Shown here piece by piece: positions 18,415-27,019 of a stretch of DNA of 64,000 nucleotides. How positions within the stretch are numbered: the first letter of the stretch is position 1; every line of letters starts with the position of its first letter. Source of the DNA: Pseudomonadales bacterium (GTDB lineage: Bacteria > Pseudomonadota > Gammaproteobacteria > Pseudomonadales > Pseudohongiellaceae). The stretch lies in the NCBI GenBank assembly GCA_024234325.1, contig JACKOJ010000001.1:248001-312000 (forward strand), read 5' to 3'. The translations under genes were made by a program, and so were the position numbers. Under the pieces are notes generated by a model that searched no databases, had not been told where the DNA came from, and saw nothing but the letters and a program-made list of their open reading frames with translations.

Positions 18415-19188
18415 ATGAAGCAAGGGATTGAACGCCTGCTGACAGGCACCACACTCACGTTGCTCACACTGTTCAGCCCGGCACTGCTGGCCCATGACGT
18501 CTCCACGGAAGCGCGCGAACGCATGCTGAACGGCGGCATACTGGATTACATCTGGACCGGCGCGGAACACATGCTGACCGGCTACGATCATCTGCTGTTC
18601 CTGTTCGGGGTCATGTTCTTCCTGACCCGTCTGAAGGACATCTTTCTCTTTGTCACCGCCTTCACGTTCGGGCACACCATCACCCTGCTGGGCGCAACCT
18701 TTGCCGGCATCTCGGCCGATCACTATCTGATCGACGCCGTGATCGCGGTCTCGGTGATGTACAAGGGCTTTGAAAATCTCGACGGCTTCCGCAAATGGCT
18801 CGGCACTCCTGCCCCACCCTTGCTGTTCATGGTGTTCAGCTTTGGGCTCATTCACGGCTTCGGCCTGTCTGCTCGGCTGCAGGATCTGACCCTGGGCAGC
18901 GAGGACGGCTTGCTCGGCAAGATTCTGTTCTTCAATCTCGGGGTGGAGCTGGGACAGATTGCGGCGCTGCTGGTGATGGCCGTCGTCATTCGTGCCTGGC
19001 AGCAGACCACCGTGTGGGTGCCGCTCAGTCGCGTCTGCAACGGGCTGCTGGTGTTCTTTGGCTTCCTGCTGCTGTTGTTCCAGTTGCACGGCTATCTGCA
19101 CGAGCAGGGGTATGTGCACGGACCGGAAGCAAGCACCGAGGACGGCGTTCCTCACAGCCACGACGGAGGACCGCTCCATGTGCATTAA
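18415..19188 (+). CDS. HupE/UreJ family metal permease
   Basis: Encodes 257 residues with an N-terminal signal-like helix ending ALLAHD, then about six membrane helices. Family motifs are visible: HMLTGYDHLLFL, FTFGHTITL, HGFGLS and FNLGVELGQ. The tail is histidine-rich (HSHDGGPLHVH), as expected for binding Ni or similar ions. HupE/UreJ proteins mediate nickel or cobalt entry. No hydrogenase or urease genes are nearby, so the metal and its user are unknown. ATG 18415 was chosen because AAAGGAAAA lies nine bases upstream. The stop overlaps the next gene. Confidence 0.85.
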   Translation: MKQGIERLLTGTTLTLLTLFSPALLAHDVSTEARERMLNGGILDYIWTGAEHMLTGYDHLLFLFGVMFFLTRLKDIFLFVTAFTFGHTITLLGATFAGISADHYLIDAVIAVSVMYKGFENLDGFRKWLGTPAPPLLFMVFSFGLIHGFGLSARLQDLTLGSEDGLLGKILFFNLGVELGQIAALLVMAVVIRAWQQTTVWVPLSRVCNGLLVFFGFLLLLFQLHGYLHEQGYVHGPEASTEDGVPHSHDGGPLHVH

Positions 19189-19615
19189 TCCACGACACGC
19201 CCTCGGCATCCTCTGCCTGCTGTTGCTGACGAACGGCCATGCCTGGGCACAGGCACCACGAATGGATCTGCTCAGCGATGGCGTGATGGTAATTGGTATC
19301 GTCACCCGCGCAGACGGAAGCCCGGCGGCGAACCAGGCCGTGATGGTGGAAAACCTGAGCGACACCGTAAACGCCGCCCAGGTGCTGATGACCGACGAGG
19401 CTGGCGTGTTTGTGTTCTCGGGAGCAGGCCTGAGTGACTACCGCGCCAACGTGGTCATCAACGGCGCCATCGGCAGCGCCACCGTCACCACCGGAGAGGC
19501 GCCACCACCGCCGTGGGAGTGGCCCCCGATCTACGTCACCCTCGCCATCCTGATGCTGCTGTCCCTGATTCCGGCACGCCTGTTACGACGCCCGGAGTTC
19601 CGCAAGCAGGGGTAG
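19178..19615 (+). CDS. Exported carboxypeptidase-regulatory-like protein with C-terminal membrane helix
   Basis: Encodes 145 residues. A signal peptide ends AWAQ. A small beta-sandwich (about 38-105, with GIVTRADGSPAANQAVMVEN) resembles carboxypeptidase regulatory-like domains. A proline-rich linker leads to a single membrane helix (about 115-132) and a basic tail. It overlaps the HupE-like gene by 11 bp and has GGAGGA upstream. This layout recalls the accessory NikL/CbiL components of nickel and cobalt transporters, so a periplasmic metal-transfer role beside the permease is plausible but unproven. Confidence 0.7.
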   Translation: MCINPRHALGILCLLLLTNGHAWAQAPRMDLLSDGVMVIGIVTRADGSPAANQAVMVENLSDTVNAAQVLMTDEAGVFVFSGAGLSDYRANVVINGAIGSATVTTGEAPPPPWEWPPIYVTLAILMLLSLIPARLLRRPEFRKQG

Positions 19616-19616
19616 C

Positions 19617-21884
19617 CTAGGGTTGCCAGGCATAGCTGAACTTGGCAAACACTGCGTGGGCGCTCGGCTCCACCGAGTTGAGGAAATCGTCCTGAAAGCC
19701 CGCGCCGGAATAGCCCAGGAAGAACACAGACTGCGCGTTCAGCTTGTAGCTGTAGAGCAACTGGGTGGAGAGCTCCTTCGCGCGGGACTGCACCGGGCGA
19801 ATGTACAGGGAGCGATCCCGCTCGGTGTCCGCGTACTGCACGATGAAGCGGACAAAACTGTGGATATTGAACTGCCAGGTGGTGCGCAGGTAACTCAGGT
19901 TCGCCGTGAACAGACGCCCGCCCTTCACGTCGAACTGCTGCAGCGTGTGTTGCAGGTTCAGTTGCAGGTGGCGCCCGGCCTGGTAGTTGAGTTCCGGCGT
20001 ATAACGCTTTGAATGGCCCAAACGGGTGTTGGCAAAGTCCACCACATCTTCGACGCGCACCGTCATCTTCATATAGAGATCGCTATTGGGGCGCACGGAC
20101 ACCGCGAGCTGATTGAACTGCTCGTCGAAGGTGAAGCCGTTGTAATAGGTCTTGCTGCCACCAAACAGGCCGTCGAGCCGGGACTGATACGGCCCCTCCA
20201 TCTCCACGAACATCTCCAGCTCTTCTTCCAGCTCCAGCCCTGCCTGGTCGTGGGTGTTGTCCCAGTCCAGCGCTACGCGGATGCGATTGAAGAAACTCTG
20301 CGCGGGATAGCGCCAGGTGCGCCCCACACGCAGGGTGTTGCGCTTGAAGTCCACACGATTGATGAAGCCCATGTCGGCACGGAAGTCCTTGCCGTAGTTC
20401 ACATGCTCCGCCCACACGTCCCAACGGCTGTCGTTGTGCCGGTAGTCCAGCAGCACGGTGCTGTCGCTCAGATGCGGCTTCTGCCGGTACTGCGCCTGAA
20501 TCAGGCCGGGATAATCCGACTGCGAATGCAGGTACTGCACGCTGAAGACATCGCTGTTGGTGATGCGCCAGCGCCCGTCCATACCGGCCACCGTGTTGGC
20601 ATAGTCGCCGCCTTCGCGATGCGTCATCACGGCACCGATACTGGAGTTGCCAAGCACGTCCTGACGGTAACGCAGCACGGAAATCTCGCTCTCGGTATCG
20701 CCGAGACTGGCGACCCTGGAGCTTTCGTTGTCAGGAATCAGGAAGCTGGTGCTGGTGTCGTTAAGCTGCATCAGACCGTAGGAATGGTTGCCGCTCTTGC
20801 CGGTCAGCTTGATGCCGTAATCCGGGTCCGCAATATTGCGCGTGTGCACGATATTGAGATTGGTGTTGAAATAGTCCGCGCCGTCGAGAAAGAAGGTGCG
20901 CTTCTCCGGGTAGTAGAGCGAGAAGGTGTTGTTGATTTCCAGTTGCGCCTCGTCCGTTTCCACCTGGGAAAAATCCGGGTTCAGCGTGGCATTGAGGTAC
21001 ATGTCCTGGTTGATGCCCCAGCGCAAATCCACTCCTGCCTCGGTCTCGGTCTCCGTGTCGCTCCACTGTCCTCCCCAGGCCGGGGCCGGTCGCGAGCGCT
21101 GCCCGGAAGCCGTCAACGTTGGCACCACCTCGATATTGCGCCCAGGCTCCACATCGGCAAAACCACTCGCCTTCTGGAACTGGCAGACGAAGCAGGAGAC
21201 GTTCTTGTCCACGTTGGATTCAGAGAAGCGATAGCGCCGGTCGCGCGGATAGTCCCGAATGAAGCGCACGCCCCAAATCTTTTCCTGCTTACCGCTGGGG
21301 AATCGCAACTGCTTGAAGGGAATGGCCATCTCCACCATATAACCGGTGTCAGTAATCTGCCCTTCACTGTCCCACAGTGCGTTCCAGGAATCGTCCTCAT
21401 CCCCGCTCAGATCGTCATTGATGGCGTCGAATTGCACTCCGAGGGGGCTGGTAATGAACTCAAACGCCCTTGCCTCATCATTGAAGGTGTCCAGTGCCAC
21501 ACCCACAAAATCGGTGCCACCAATCTGGTCACGGTCGCGGTAGAAGGCGCGAATCTGCTCCGGGTCTGGATCTTCCGCGACAAAGGCAATATAGAGCGTG
21601 TCGCCGTCTTCCATGATGAAGGCCTCGGTTCGGACCCGGGCAGGGTCTCCCGGGGTGGGGTCGAACTCCTTGTCCAGCAACATGCGCGTTGCACCGGCCC
21701 ATTCGGCGGCCTCCACACGGCCGTCAATGTTCGGTGCAGAGGACACCCGGGGAATCGCAAAGTCAGCCTCAAGGCTCTGGGCAAACGTTGCGGAAGAAAC
21801 AGGCAACAGGGAACAGGCTGCCAGCAAAGAATAGGCAAGGGCTTTTGAAATATCCAACGGTCTACCTCGTGTCATTTTTGTCAT
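19617..21884 (-). CDS. DUF5916-type outer-membrane protein with N-terminal CBM9-like domain
   Basis: About 755 residues. A signal peptide ends TFAQ. The first 160 mature residues form a CBM9-like sandwich (IPRVSSAPNIDGRVEAAEW, then DGDTLYIAFVAEDPDPEQIRAF). The rest is a long barrel region as in DUF5916 proteins. CxxC in NVSCFVCQF could form a disulfide or bind metal. Function is unknown for the family; several sit beside peptidases or polymer-degradation genes. The start is uncertain: ATG 21884 is used, while ATG 21902 and TTG 21926 are in frame and neither has a clear ribosome site. The stop is 2 bp from the convergent gene. Confidence 0.82.
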   Translation of the reverse strand: MTKMTRGRPLDISKALAYSLLAACSLLPVSSATFAQSLEADFAIPRVSSAPNIDGRVEAAEWAGATRMLLDKEFDPTPGDPARVRTEAFIMEDGDTLYIAFVAEDPDPEQIRAFYRDRDQIGGTDFVGVALDTFNDEARAFEFITSPLGVQFDAINDDLSGDEDDSWNALWDSEGQITDTGYMVEMAIPFKQLRFPSGKQEKIWGVRFIRDYPRDRRYRFSESNVDKNVSCFVCQFQKASGFADVEPGRNIEVVPTLTASGQRSRPAPAWGGQWSDTETETEAGVDLRWGINQDMYLNATLNPDFSQVETDEAQLEINNTFSLYYPEKRTFFLDGADYFNTNLNIVHTRNIADPDYGIKLTGKSGNHSYGLMQLNDTSTSFLIPDNESSRVASLGDTESEISVLRYRQDVLGNSSIGAVMTHREGGDYANTVAGMDGRWRITNSDVFSVQYLHSQSDYPGLIQAQYRQKPHLSDSTVLLDYRHNDSRWDVWAEHVNYGKDFRADMGFINRVDFKRNTLRVGRTWRYPAQSFFNRIRVALDWDNTHDQAGLELEEELEMFVEMEGPYQSRLDGLFGGSKTYYNGFTFDEQFNQLAVSVRPNSDLYMKMTVRVEDVVDFANTRLGHSKRYTPELNYQAGRHLQLNLQHTLQQFDVKGGRLFTANLSYLRTTWQFNIHSFVRFIVQYADTERDRSLYIRPVQSRAKELSTQLLYSYKLNAQSVFFLGYSGAGFQDDFLNSVEPSAHAVFAKFSYAWQP

Positions 21885-22123
21885 GGAGTGGTCGTCATGC
21901 ATCCCGATGGACGCCTGCCTTTCCAAGCAGGGTTCAGGCCAATTTATTTTTCTTTTAAAAACAGCACGTTGAAAATTCAGCGATGGCGGATTATGTCAAA
22001 GCCCGGCGGATTTGACCAACTCTGGCGGATTTAAAAATATCAATCCATGATCCCTTTGCATCCAAACCCCTGCGGCGGTGCATCTACTGACAAACACTGT
22101 TCGACTTCACAGGAGAAAATGTC

Positions 22124-22483
22124 ATGCAGGAGTTGATTGCGATTGTTCTCTTTCTGGTGATCGGAGGCTGCGTTGCGCTGCCCATATACCTGAACTACAG
22201 GATTCGCTCGAAGGAACTGGATACGCTGATGAAGCTGGCGGAAGGAGGGGGCGACGTCCAGTCGATGGTGAACAGTCTGATGCGGCGCCATGACACAACG
22301 CGCTCGGACAAGCGCAAGGGCCTGCTGTTGCTGGCCGTGGCCATTCCGCTGATTGCGATCGGGATTATTGAGGCAGAGGTCTATATAGCGCTGATGTTCG
22401 GCGGCATTCCCCTGTTGGTTGGACTTGCGTATCTGCTTATGGCGAAATCAGGGAAAAGCATGCCGCAGGAAGCACAAACCTGA
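22124..22483 (+). CDS. Small membrane protein, DUF6249-like
   Basis: Encodes 119 residues with an N-terminal helix (about 4-23), a polar middle containing LMKLAEGGGDVQSMVNSL, and two more helices (about 67-105). It resembles the DUF6249 membrane proteins often found beside ECF sigma factor genes. AGGAGA precedes ATG 22124. Its TGA stop overlaps the proposed CTG start of the sigma factor, so the two are probably translationally coupled. It may take part in membrane sensing for the sigma factor. Confidence 0.75.
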   Translation: MQELIAIVLFLVIGGCVALPIYLNYRIRSKELDTLMKLAEGGGDVQSMVNSLMRRHDTTRSDKRKGLLLLAVAIPLIAIGIIEAEVYIALMFGGIPLLVGLAYLLMAKSGKSMPQEAQT

Positions 22484-23058
22484 AACCCGAGCAGGAAGAT
22501 CATCAACGCGCCGCTGTCGCCCGCCTGGAAAGCTCGCTGGTTCTGCGGGCACAGACAGGCGGGGACACGGACGCATTCAGCCGCCTGGTGTCCATGCACC
22601 AGAGCGCGGTGCGCGGCTTCGCGCTGCGTTTGTGTCGCGATCCGACGCTGGCGGATGATCTGGCCCAGGAGGCCTTCCTGCTGGCCTATCGCAAGCTAGG
22701 CAGTTTTCGGGGCAGCGGCAGTTTTGCCAGTTGGGTGCTGGGCATCACCTATCGCTGCTTTCTGCAATCCAGGCGCCAGAACAGACGGGCCGACGAAGTC
22801 CGGCAGAGTCAGGAACAGGACGCCGCCGTTCTTGCCGGGAGCTATGAACAACTCTCCCCGGCCGCACTCGATCTGGAACGTGCCATTGATCGCCTCAACC
22901 CGAATGAGGCAGCAGCCATTTCACTGAACATGAGCCTGGGATATTCCCACGCGGAAGTTGCCGATATCATGAACATGCCTCTGGGCAGCATCAAATCGCA
23001 CATCAGTCGCGGACTGGCGAAACTGCGCACTCTGCTGGGCGAAGAGGAAACACCATGA
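22480..23058 (+). CDS. ECF-type RNA polymerase sigma factor, probable CTG start
   Basis: Encodes 192 residues if read from CTG 22480. Region 2 (about 32-100) contains DDLAQEAFLLAY, and region 4 (about 130-190) contains LGYSHAEVADIMNMPLGSIKSHISRGLAKLR. The first conventional in-frame start is GTG 22588, but that would remove about 36 residues including AQTGGDTDAF, which matches the normal sigma region 2.1 start. Between the upstream stop at 22369 and 22588 no ATG, GTG or TTG occurs in frame. CTG 22480 has AGGAAG seven bases upstream and overlaps the previous stop (CTGA). It should direct transcription in response to an envelope signal. Confidence 0.88.
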   Translation: MKPEQEDHQRAAVARLESSLVLRAQTGGDTDAFSRLVSMHQSAVRGFALRLCRDPTLADDLAQEAFLLAYRKLGSFRGSGSFASWVLGITYRCFLQSRRQNRRADEVRQSQEQDAAVLAGSYEQLSPAALDLERAIDRLNPNEAAAISLNMSLGYSHAEVADIMNMPLGSIKSHISRGLAKLRTLLGEEETP

Positions 23059-23429
23059 GTCAATCTGAAGAACGACCTCAATCCATTGAACAGCGTCTGG
23101 CGCGGATGCCTGGCGTCGCGGAGGGGGATTTCACAAACAGGGTGATGCTGCGTCTGGCCCGACGGCGCCTGCGGCGGCAACTTGTCTATGTTCTCGCCTG
23201 GGGCTGCGCGCTGCTGGGCGTGATGCGCACCCTGCCATTCGGCTGGTTGTCCGAGCAGATCAACAAGAGTCTGATGCCCATCACCGCGCGCGGCGATTCG
23301 ACTCTGGTGTCCCTGCAGCATCTCCTGAGCGAACCTGCCAGCATGAGTGCTCCGGAGCAGTGGCCGTGGCTGCTTCTGGCCGCGGGCGTGGCGCTGATGG
23401 CACTGCTGCTCACCGCCCTGCTCGACTGA
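23055..23429 (+). CDS. Probable anti-sigma-like or accessory membrane protein
   Basis: Encodes 124 residues. A cytosolic N-terminus (EQRLARMPGVAEGDFTNRVMLRLARRR) is followed by a hydrophobic helix (about 42-58), a periplasmic loop and a second helix at the C-terminus (about 98-123). ATG 23055 overlaps the sigma factor stop by four bases. Position and topology suggest it binds or modulates the sigma factor. It lacks a recognisable zinc-type anti-sigma motif (HxxxCxxC), so this is inference. Confidence 0.68.
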   Translation: MSQSEERPQSIEQRLARMPGVAEGDFTNRVMLRLARRRLRRQLVYVLAWGCALLGVMRTLPFGWLSEQINKSLMPITARGDSTLVSLQHLLSEPASMSAPEQWPWLLLAAGVALMALLLTALLD

Positions 23430-23433
23430 ACGC

Positions 23434-24822
23434 TCAGAAGAACAGCGTGGTCTGCAGGTAGGCATAGCGGGTAAGGGACGGTGCAGTGCCAGCAGACACC
23501 CGGCGCGGAAACTCCCCCGCTCTCAGCCAGACCAGCCCGGTGTCCAGTGCCAGGTTGCCCGGAATGGCATCCCAGCGCAGCCGGGTCTCCAGGTGCCGAC
23601 CGAGATGGCGCCCCGAACGCCCGCTGGCGTCCTGCCAGCCGGTATTGCCCCAGCCGTCGCGGCTCTGCGCGAGATCGAACTGCCGCAGGGTGAAGATCAT
23701 CTCCACATCCGGCGTCGGAGTCAGCGTCAGGCGCAGGCCCAGGGTCGAGAGATTGGTGCGCGTGAACGGGCCGTAGAGAGAGGAAGGGCCAAACTCCGAG
23801 CGGCGTGCGCCGAAGAAAGTATCGTAGCCGTTGTTTTCCCCGTCTGTCGGATCGCGATCGCCGGAAGCGTAGTCATACAGCACCTGCACATAAGGCAGCA
23901 TCGGCCCGTCAAAACCGTAGCCCAAGGCGGCATGGGTAAAGAAGGCCCGGTGACGCAGATCACGCACATCGGTGATGTCCGAACTGGCGCGGGACGTGCC
24001 GAACTGCAGCACCGTTTCCAGATCGTAGTCCACCGCCCGGGGCGCTGCCTCGGTGTACAGATGTGTCCCCACGCTGGTCAGGCGCAGGTCGGCCACCTGC
24101 TCTTCGCCCGCATCCTGTTCGCTCAGGTGCAGCGTATAAAACTCACTGTGCACACCGGGCAAAACCGTCGGCAGGTCTGCGTGCACCCCGTAGAGCCGGC
24201 TGCCGCGACTCTCACGATCAGCCTCGGCGCGATTGTCGAGAATGTCCTGGCGCGATATCGGATAGTTGAGTACCGGAATCACGGCAAATGCTTTCCAGTG
24301 GTCGCCGTTGGATCGTGAAATATCGGTGCTGATGCCGGTAAAACTCACCGGCACGTTCGAGGTGCTGCGGGACACGATGCGTCGTGTGCCAATGTTCATG
24401 GCCTGTCTGCCCACATGCAGATGCACATCGGTGCCCTCTGCCACGAGATCGTTCCACTTCCAGGTCAGGTACAACTGCTGCAGATTGAAGGCATCCACCG
24501 AACGGCGGGTAAGCGGTGTGCCGGAATCTGCCAGTGCCTGGCGCGCATCCAGCAGTTCCACATTCAGATCCAGGGATTCCCCCTTTAGTCGCCCCTCAAC
24601 AGTCGTCCGGTAAATGAATACCTGATCGGACGTGCCGTTGTGCGCGCGGCGGTACTGCCCCTGCAGAAATTCAACGCGGTCGAGATGCGTAAGGCTTAGA
24701 TCAAAACGGTCGTTCTTCTCCAGCAGGCGAAGCGGTGTGGATGACTGGGCGTGAAGGGAGAGAGGCAGGACCAGTCCAAGGCAGGCCACACAGCGAATCA
24801 CAAGCAGAGAATGGGCATGCAT
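23434..24822 (-). CDS. Alginate-export family outer-membrane porin
   Basis: This 462-residue protein has a signal peptide ending SLHAQ. The N-terminal segment LTHLDRVEFLQGQYRRAHNG and later strands YLTWKWNDL, DVHLHVGRQAMNIGTRRIVSR fit the alginate-export (AlgE-like) barrel family. It ends in an aromatic strand (YLQTTLFF) proper for outer-membrane insertion. No alginate synthesis genes are nearby, so it is best read as a generic family porin for an unknown solute. It is convergent with the sigma cassette (4 bp apart) and 113 bp downstream of the MFS gene on the same strand. Confidence 0.82.
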   Translation of the reverse strand: MHAHSLLVIRCVACLGLVLPLSLHAQSSTPLRLLEKNDRFDLSLTHLDRVEFLQGQYRRAHNGTSDQVFIYRTTVEGRLKGESLDLNVELLDARQALADSGTPLTRRSVDAFNLQQLYLTWKWNDLVAEGTDVHLHVGRQAMNIGTRRIVSRSTSNVPVSFTGISTDISRSNGDHWKAFAVIPVLNYPISRQDILDNRAEADRESRGSRLYGVHADLPTVLPGVHSEFYTLHLSEQDAGEEQVADLRLTSVGTHLYTEAAPRAVDYDLETVLQFGTSRASSDITDVRDLRHRAFFTHAALGYGFDGPMLPYVQVLYDYASGDRDPTDGENNGYDTFFGARRSEFGPSSLYGPFTRTNLSTLGLRLTLTPTPDVEMIFTLRQFDLAQSRDGWGNTGWQDASGRSGRHLGRHLETRLRWDAIPGNLALDTGLVWLRAGEFPRRVSAGTAPSLTRYAYLQTTLFF

Positions 24823-24935
24823 CGGAAAGACAGTCGCCGAAAAAACGATGAAGGGGACACTGTAGCGATTTTCCCGTATTCAGGCAAAGCCTCCGTTGAG
24901 GTTCCACAAGACGGATTGTTTCACCACACGCGGTC

Positions 24936-26144
24936 TCAGCGCTGCTGGAAGACGATGCTGCGGACAAACAGCGCAAAGACCACTATCTGGATCAGCCCGC
25001 ACACCACAAACACCGACCGCGCTCCGGCGACCTCGGCAAGCCAGCCGGAGGCCACCAGTGCGACGGGCACTCCAATCTTGAAGATAGCGCCAGTCAGCCC
25101 ACCCACCCGCCCCATCATTGGAGCCGAAGTGGATTCGTGACGAAAAGCCCAGATGCAGATGTTCTGCATGGTCGTCGCAAAACCATAACAGGCGAGCGCA
25201 AGCCCGATGGCGAAGGCATTACCATATAATCCCGTCAATGAATACGTCAGACCCAGCAGGATCAGCGTCAGTGCCAGGCAGGTGCCCAGACCGAAGCGGC
25301 GGCGCAGAGACTCGGTGCTCATGCTGCCCAGCAATCCGCCCGCACCGGCACAGGACAGCACCAGCCCCACGCGCGCCGCAGTCCACTGCAGCTCGTCCTT
25401 GACGAAGAAAATGACCATCAACTCGAAACTGATGGCCGTGGCGTTAAAGAAGGAGACAAACCAGGTCAGGTGCCACAGGGGACGATTGCCCCGCAGCTCA
25501 GCCCAGCCTTCCCGCATTTCCCGCCAGAAACTGTGCAGCCGCTCCGGACTGCTGCTCTCCTGCAGATCGATACGGCTGAGCACCACCAGGGCAAACAGAT
25601 ACACACACGCCGTAATCAGCAGCCCGTAATACAGGCTTGAGAGGAAAAGAATGGCGCCCGAGATCGCAGGCCCCATCACCTGCATGAAAGTCTGGATGAA
25701 GGTGAACTTGGCATTCGCCGAGGTCATCATGTGGGTGGGAAGCGCCCACTTGATGCTGCTGATGCGCGCGTTGATATAGCCATAACTGCACATCATCAGC
25801 ACAAAACCGGCGCCGTAGAATACCCCGGCCTGCGGGGTGCCGATCTGTGCGTAGGTAAAGAGTGCAAACAGCAGGCCCGTCTGCAAACCAACAGAGCCCA
25901 GCATCCAGCGGCGCTTGTCCGAACGGTCCACAAACACACCAATGAACAGACCGAACAGAAAAATGGGCAGAAACTGCAGCGCCCGCATGGTGCCCATGGC
26001 CACGGAAGACTGGGTGAGGTCGTAGATGATGAGCGGCAGCGCCAGCTCGTAGACCCGGCTGCCGAAACTGAGCAGAAAGCCGGTCAGCACCAGAATGACA
26101 AAGTTCCGGTGCTGCCAGATGTTGTCGGTCGTTGATACGTGCAT
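24936..26144 (-). CDS. MFS transporter
   Basis: Encodes 402 residues with about 12 membrane helices. The loop 2-3 motif is FIGVFVDRSDKRRWML, matching the MFS consensus GxxxDRxGRR closely. Overall resemblance is to the MFS_3/enterobactin-exporter-like group. The substrate is unknown. It probably starts a transcript that continues into the porin gene after a 113-bp gap. The LysE exporter gene lies upstream on the same strand. Confidence 0.88.
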   Translation of the reverse strand: MHVSTTDNIWQHRNFVILVLTGFLLSFGSRVYELALPLIIYDLTQSSVAMGTMRALQFLPIFLFGLFIGVFVDRSDKRRWMLGSVGLQTGLLFALFTYAQIGTPQAGVFYGAGFVLMMCSYGYINARISSIKWALPTHMMTSANAKFTFIQTFMQVMGPAISGAILFLSSLYYGLLITACVYLFALVVLSRIDLQESSSPERLHSFWREMREGWAELRGNRPLWHLTWFVSFFNATAISFELMVIFFVKDELQWTAARVGLVLSCAGAGGLLGSMSTESLRRRFGLGTCLALTLILLGLTYSLTGLYGNAFAIGLALACYGFATTMQNICIWAFRHESTSAPMMGRVGGLTGAIFKIGVPVALVASGWLAEVAGARSVFVVCGLIQIVVFALFVRSIVFQQR

Positions 26145-26233
26145 GAGTCTTGTTGCGGGAGGTTGACGCCCAGGCGGCGATTACGGCCGCCAAACTACTC
26201 CTGCTGCCGTGCAATGGCAACCGGAACCGGCAA

Positions 26234-26830
26234 TCACATCCACATGGGCGCCATGGATGCCAGCAACAGCACCGCCATCGCCTGATTGAAACGCAGCAGA
26301 CGCTGCCCATGCTGCAGCCAGCCCTTGAGGGCAACGCCGCCAATGTTCCAGGCCGAGATCAGGGGAATGCCCATGAGGAAAAAGATCACGGCGATCATCG
26401 TCACGCTGAGCACAAAGTTCTGCGGATCGGCAAAGGTCGTGACCACGGTAATCAGCATCAGCCAGGCTTTCGGATTCACCCACTGGAACAGCGCCGCCTG
26501 CAGAAAGGTCAGCGGCTTCAGTTCCTTGTCCACTTCCAGGCTGGGTTTGCGCGGGCGCGCCAACTGCACCGCCATATAGAGCAGGAACAGGCCACCCCCG
26601 ATCTTCAGCAGCACCGTGGCCTGCGGATAGCGTTCGAGCAACTGCCCCAATCCCATGGCGATGGCCAGCAGCAGAACCTGACAGCCCACACTGATGCCCA
26701 GAATATGAGGCACGGAGCGACGAAAGCCGAAGTTGGCGCCCGCGCTCATCAGCATCAGGTTGTTCGGACCGGGCGTTCCGATCATCACAAGACTGAAGGC
26801 AATCAGGGGCAATATCTGTTCGGGGTTCAT
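26234..26830 (-). CDS. LysE family amino-acid exporter
   Basis: Encodes 198 residues with six membrane helices. The family motif GTPGPNNLMLMSAGANFGFRR is near residues 18-38. LysE/RhtB proteins export basic amino acids, homoserine, threonine or similar compounds. ATG 26830 was chosen because CGGAGA lies six bases upstream; the eight residues of a longer frame do not fit the family. It is divergent from the MocR regulator gene, which very likely controls it through the site at 26907-26939. Confidence 0.9.
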   Translation of the reverse strand: MNPEQILPLIAFSLVMIGTPGPNNLMLMSAGANFGFRRSVPHILGISVGCQVLLLAIAMGLGQLLERYPQATVLLKIGGGLFLLYMAVQLARPRKPSLEVDKELKPLTFLQAALFQWVNPKAWLMLITVVTTFADPQNFVLSVTMIAVIFFLMGIPLISAWNIGGVALKGWLQHGQRLLRFNQAMAVLLLASMAPMWM

Positions 26831-26906
26831 GGCGGTCTCCGGGAATCGATGCACAGTGTAGGGAGAGCCCCAGATTCAATACAGAGTTAGTTTTTTGCAA
26901 TTGAAG

Positions 26907-26939
26907 CGGTACAGTTTCAGGAATTACACTTCTGTACCG
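26907..26939. promoter_or_regulatory. Inverted-repeat operator between lysE-type and MocR genes
   Basis: A perfect inverted repeat, CGGTACAG-N17-CTGTACCG, sits between the divergent genes, 77 bp from the exporter start and 80 bp from the regulator start. A second short repeat, CTGTG-N6-CACAG, is at 26956-26971, next to a probable -10 of the regulator (TATGCT, 26985-26990). MocR/GntR regulators commonly bind two spaced half-sites in such divergent regions. Confidence 0.65.
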
Positions 26940-27019
26940 ACAGCATTTCCCAAGACTGTGCCGTGTCACAGAGCCGGGAAAGACTATGCTAAGGCACAGA
27001 TTTTACAGAAGGTGACCCC

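Noticed and set aside
20013..21848. 611-residue frame antisense to the DUF5916 gene
   Set aside because: Composition is typical of a reverse-frame translation (rich in Val, His, Arg) with no family features, while the minus strand has a signal peptide and DUF5916 pattern.
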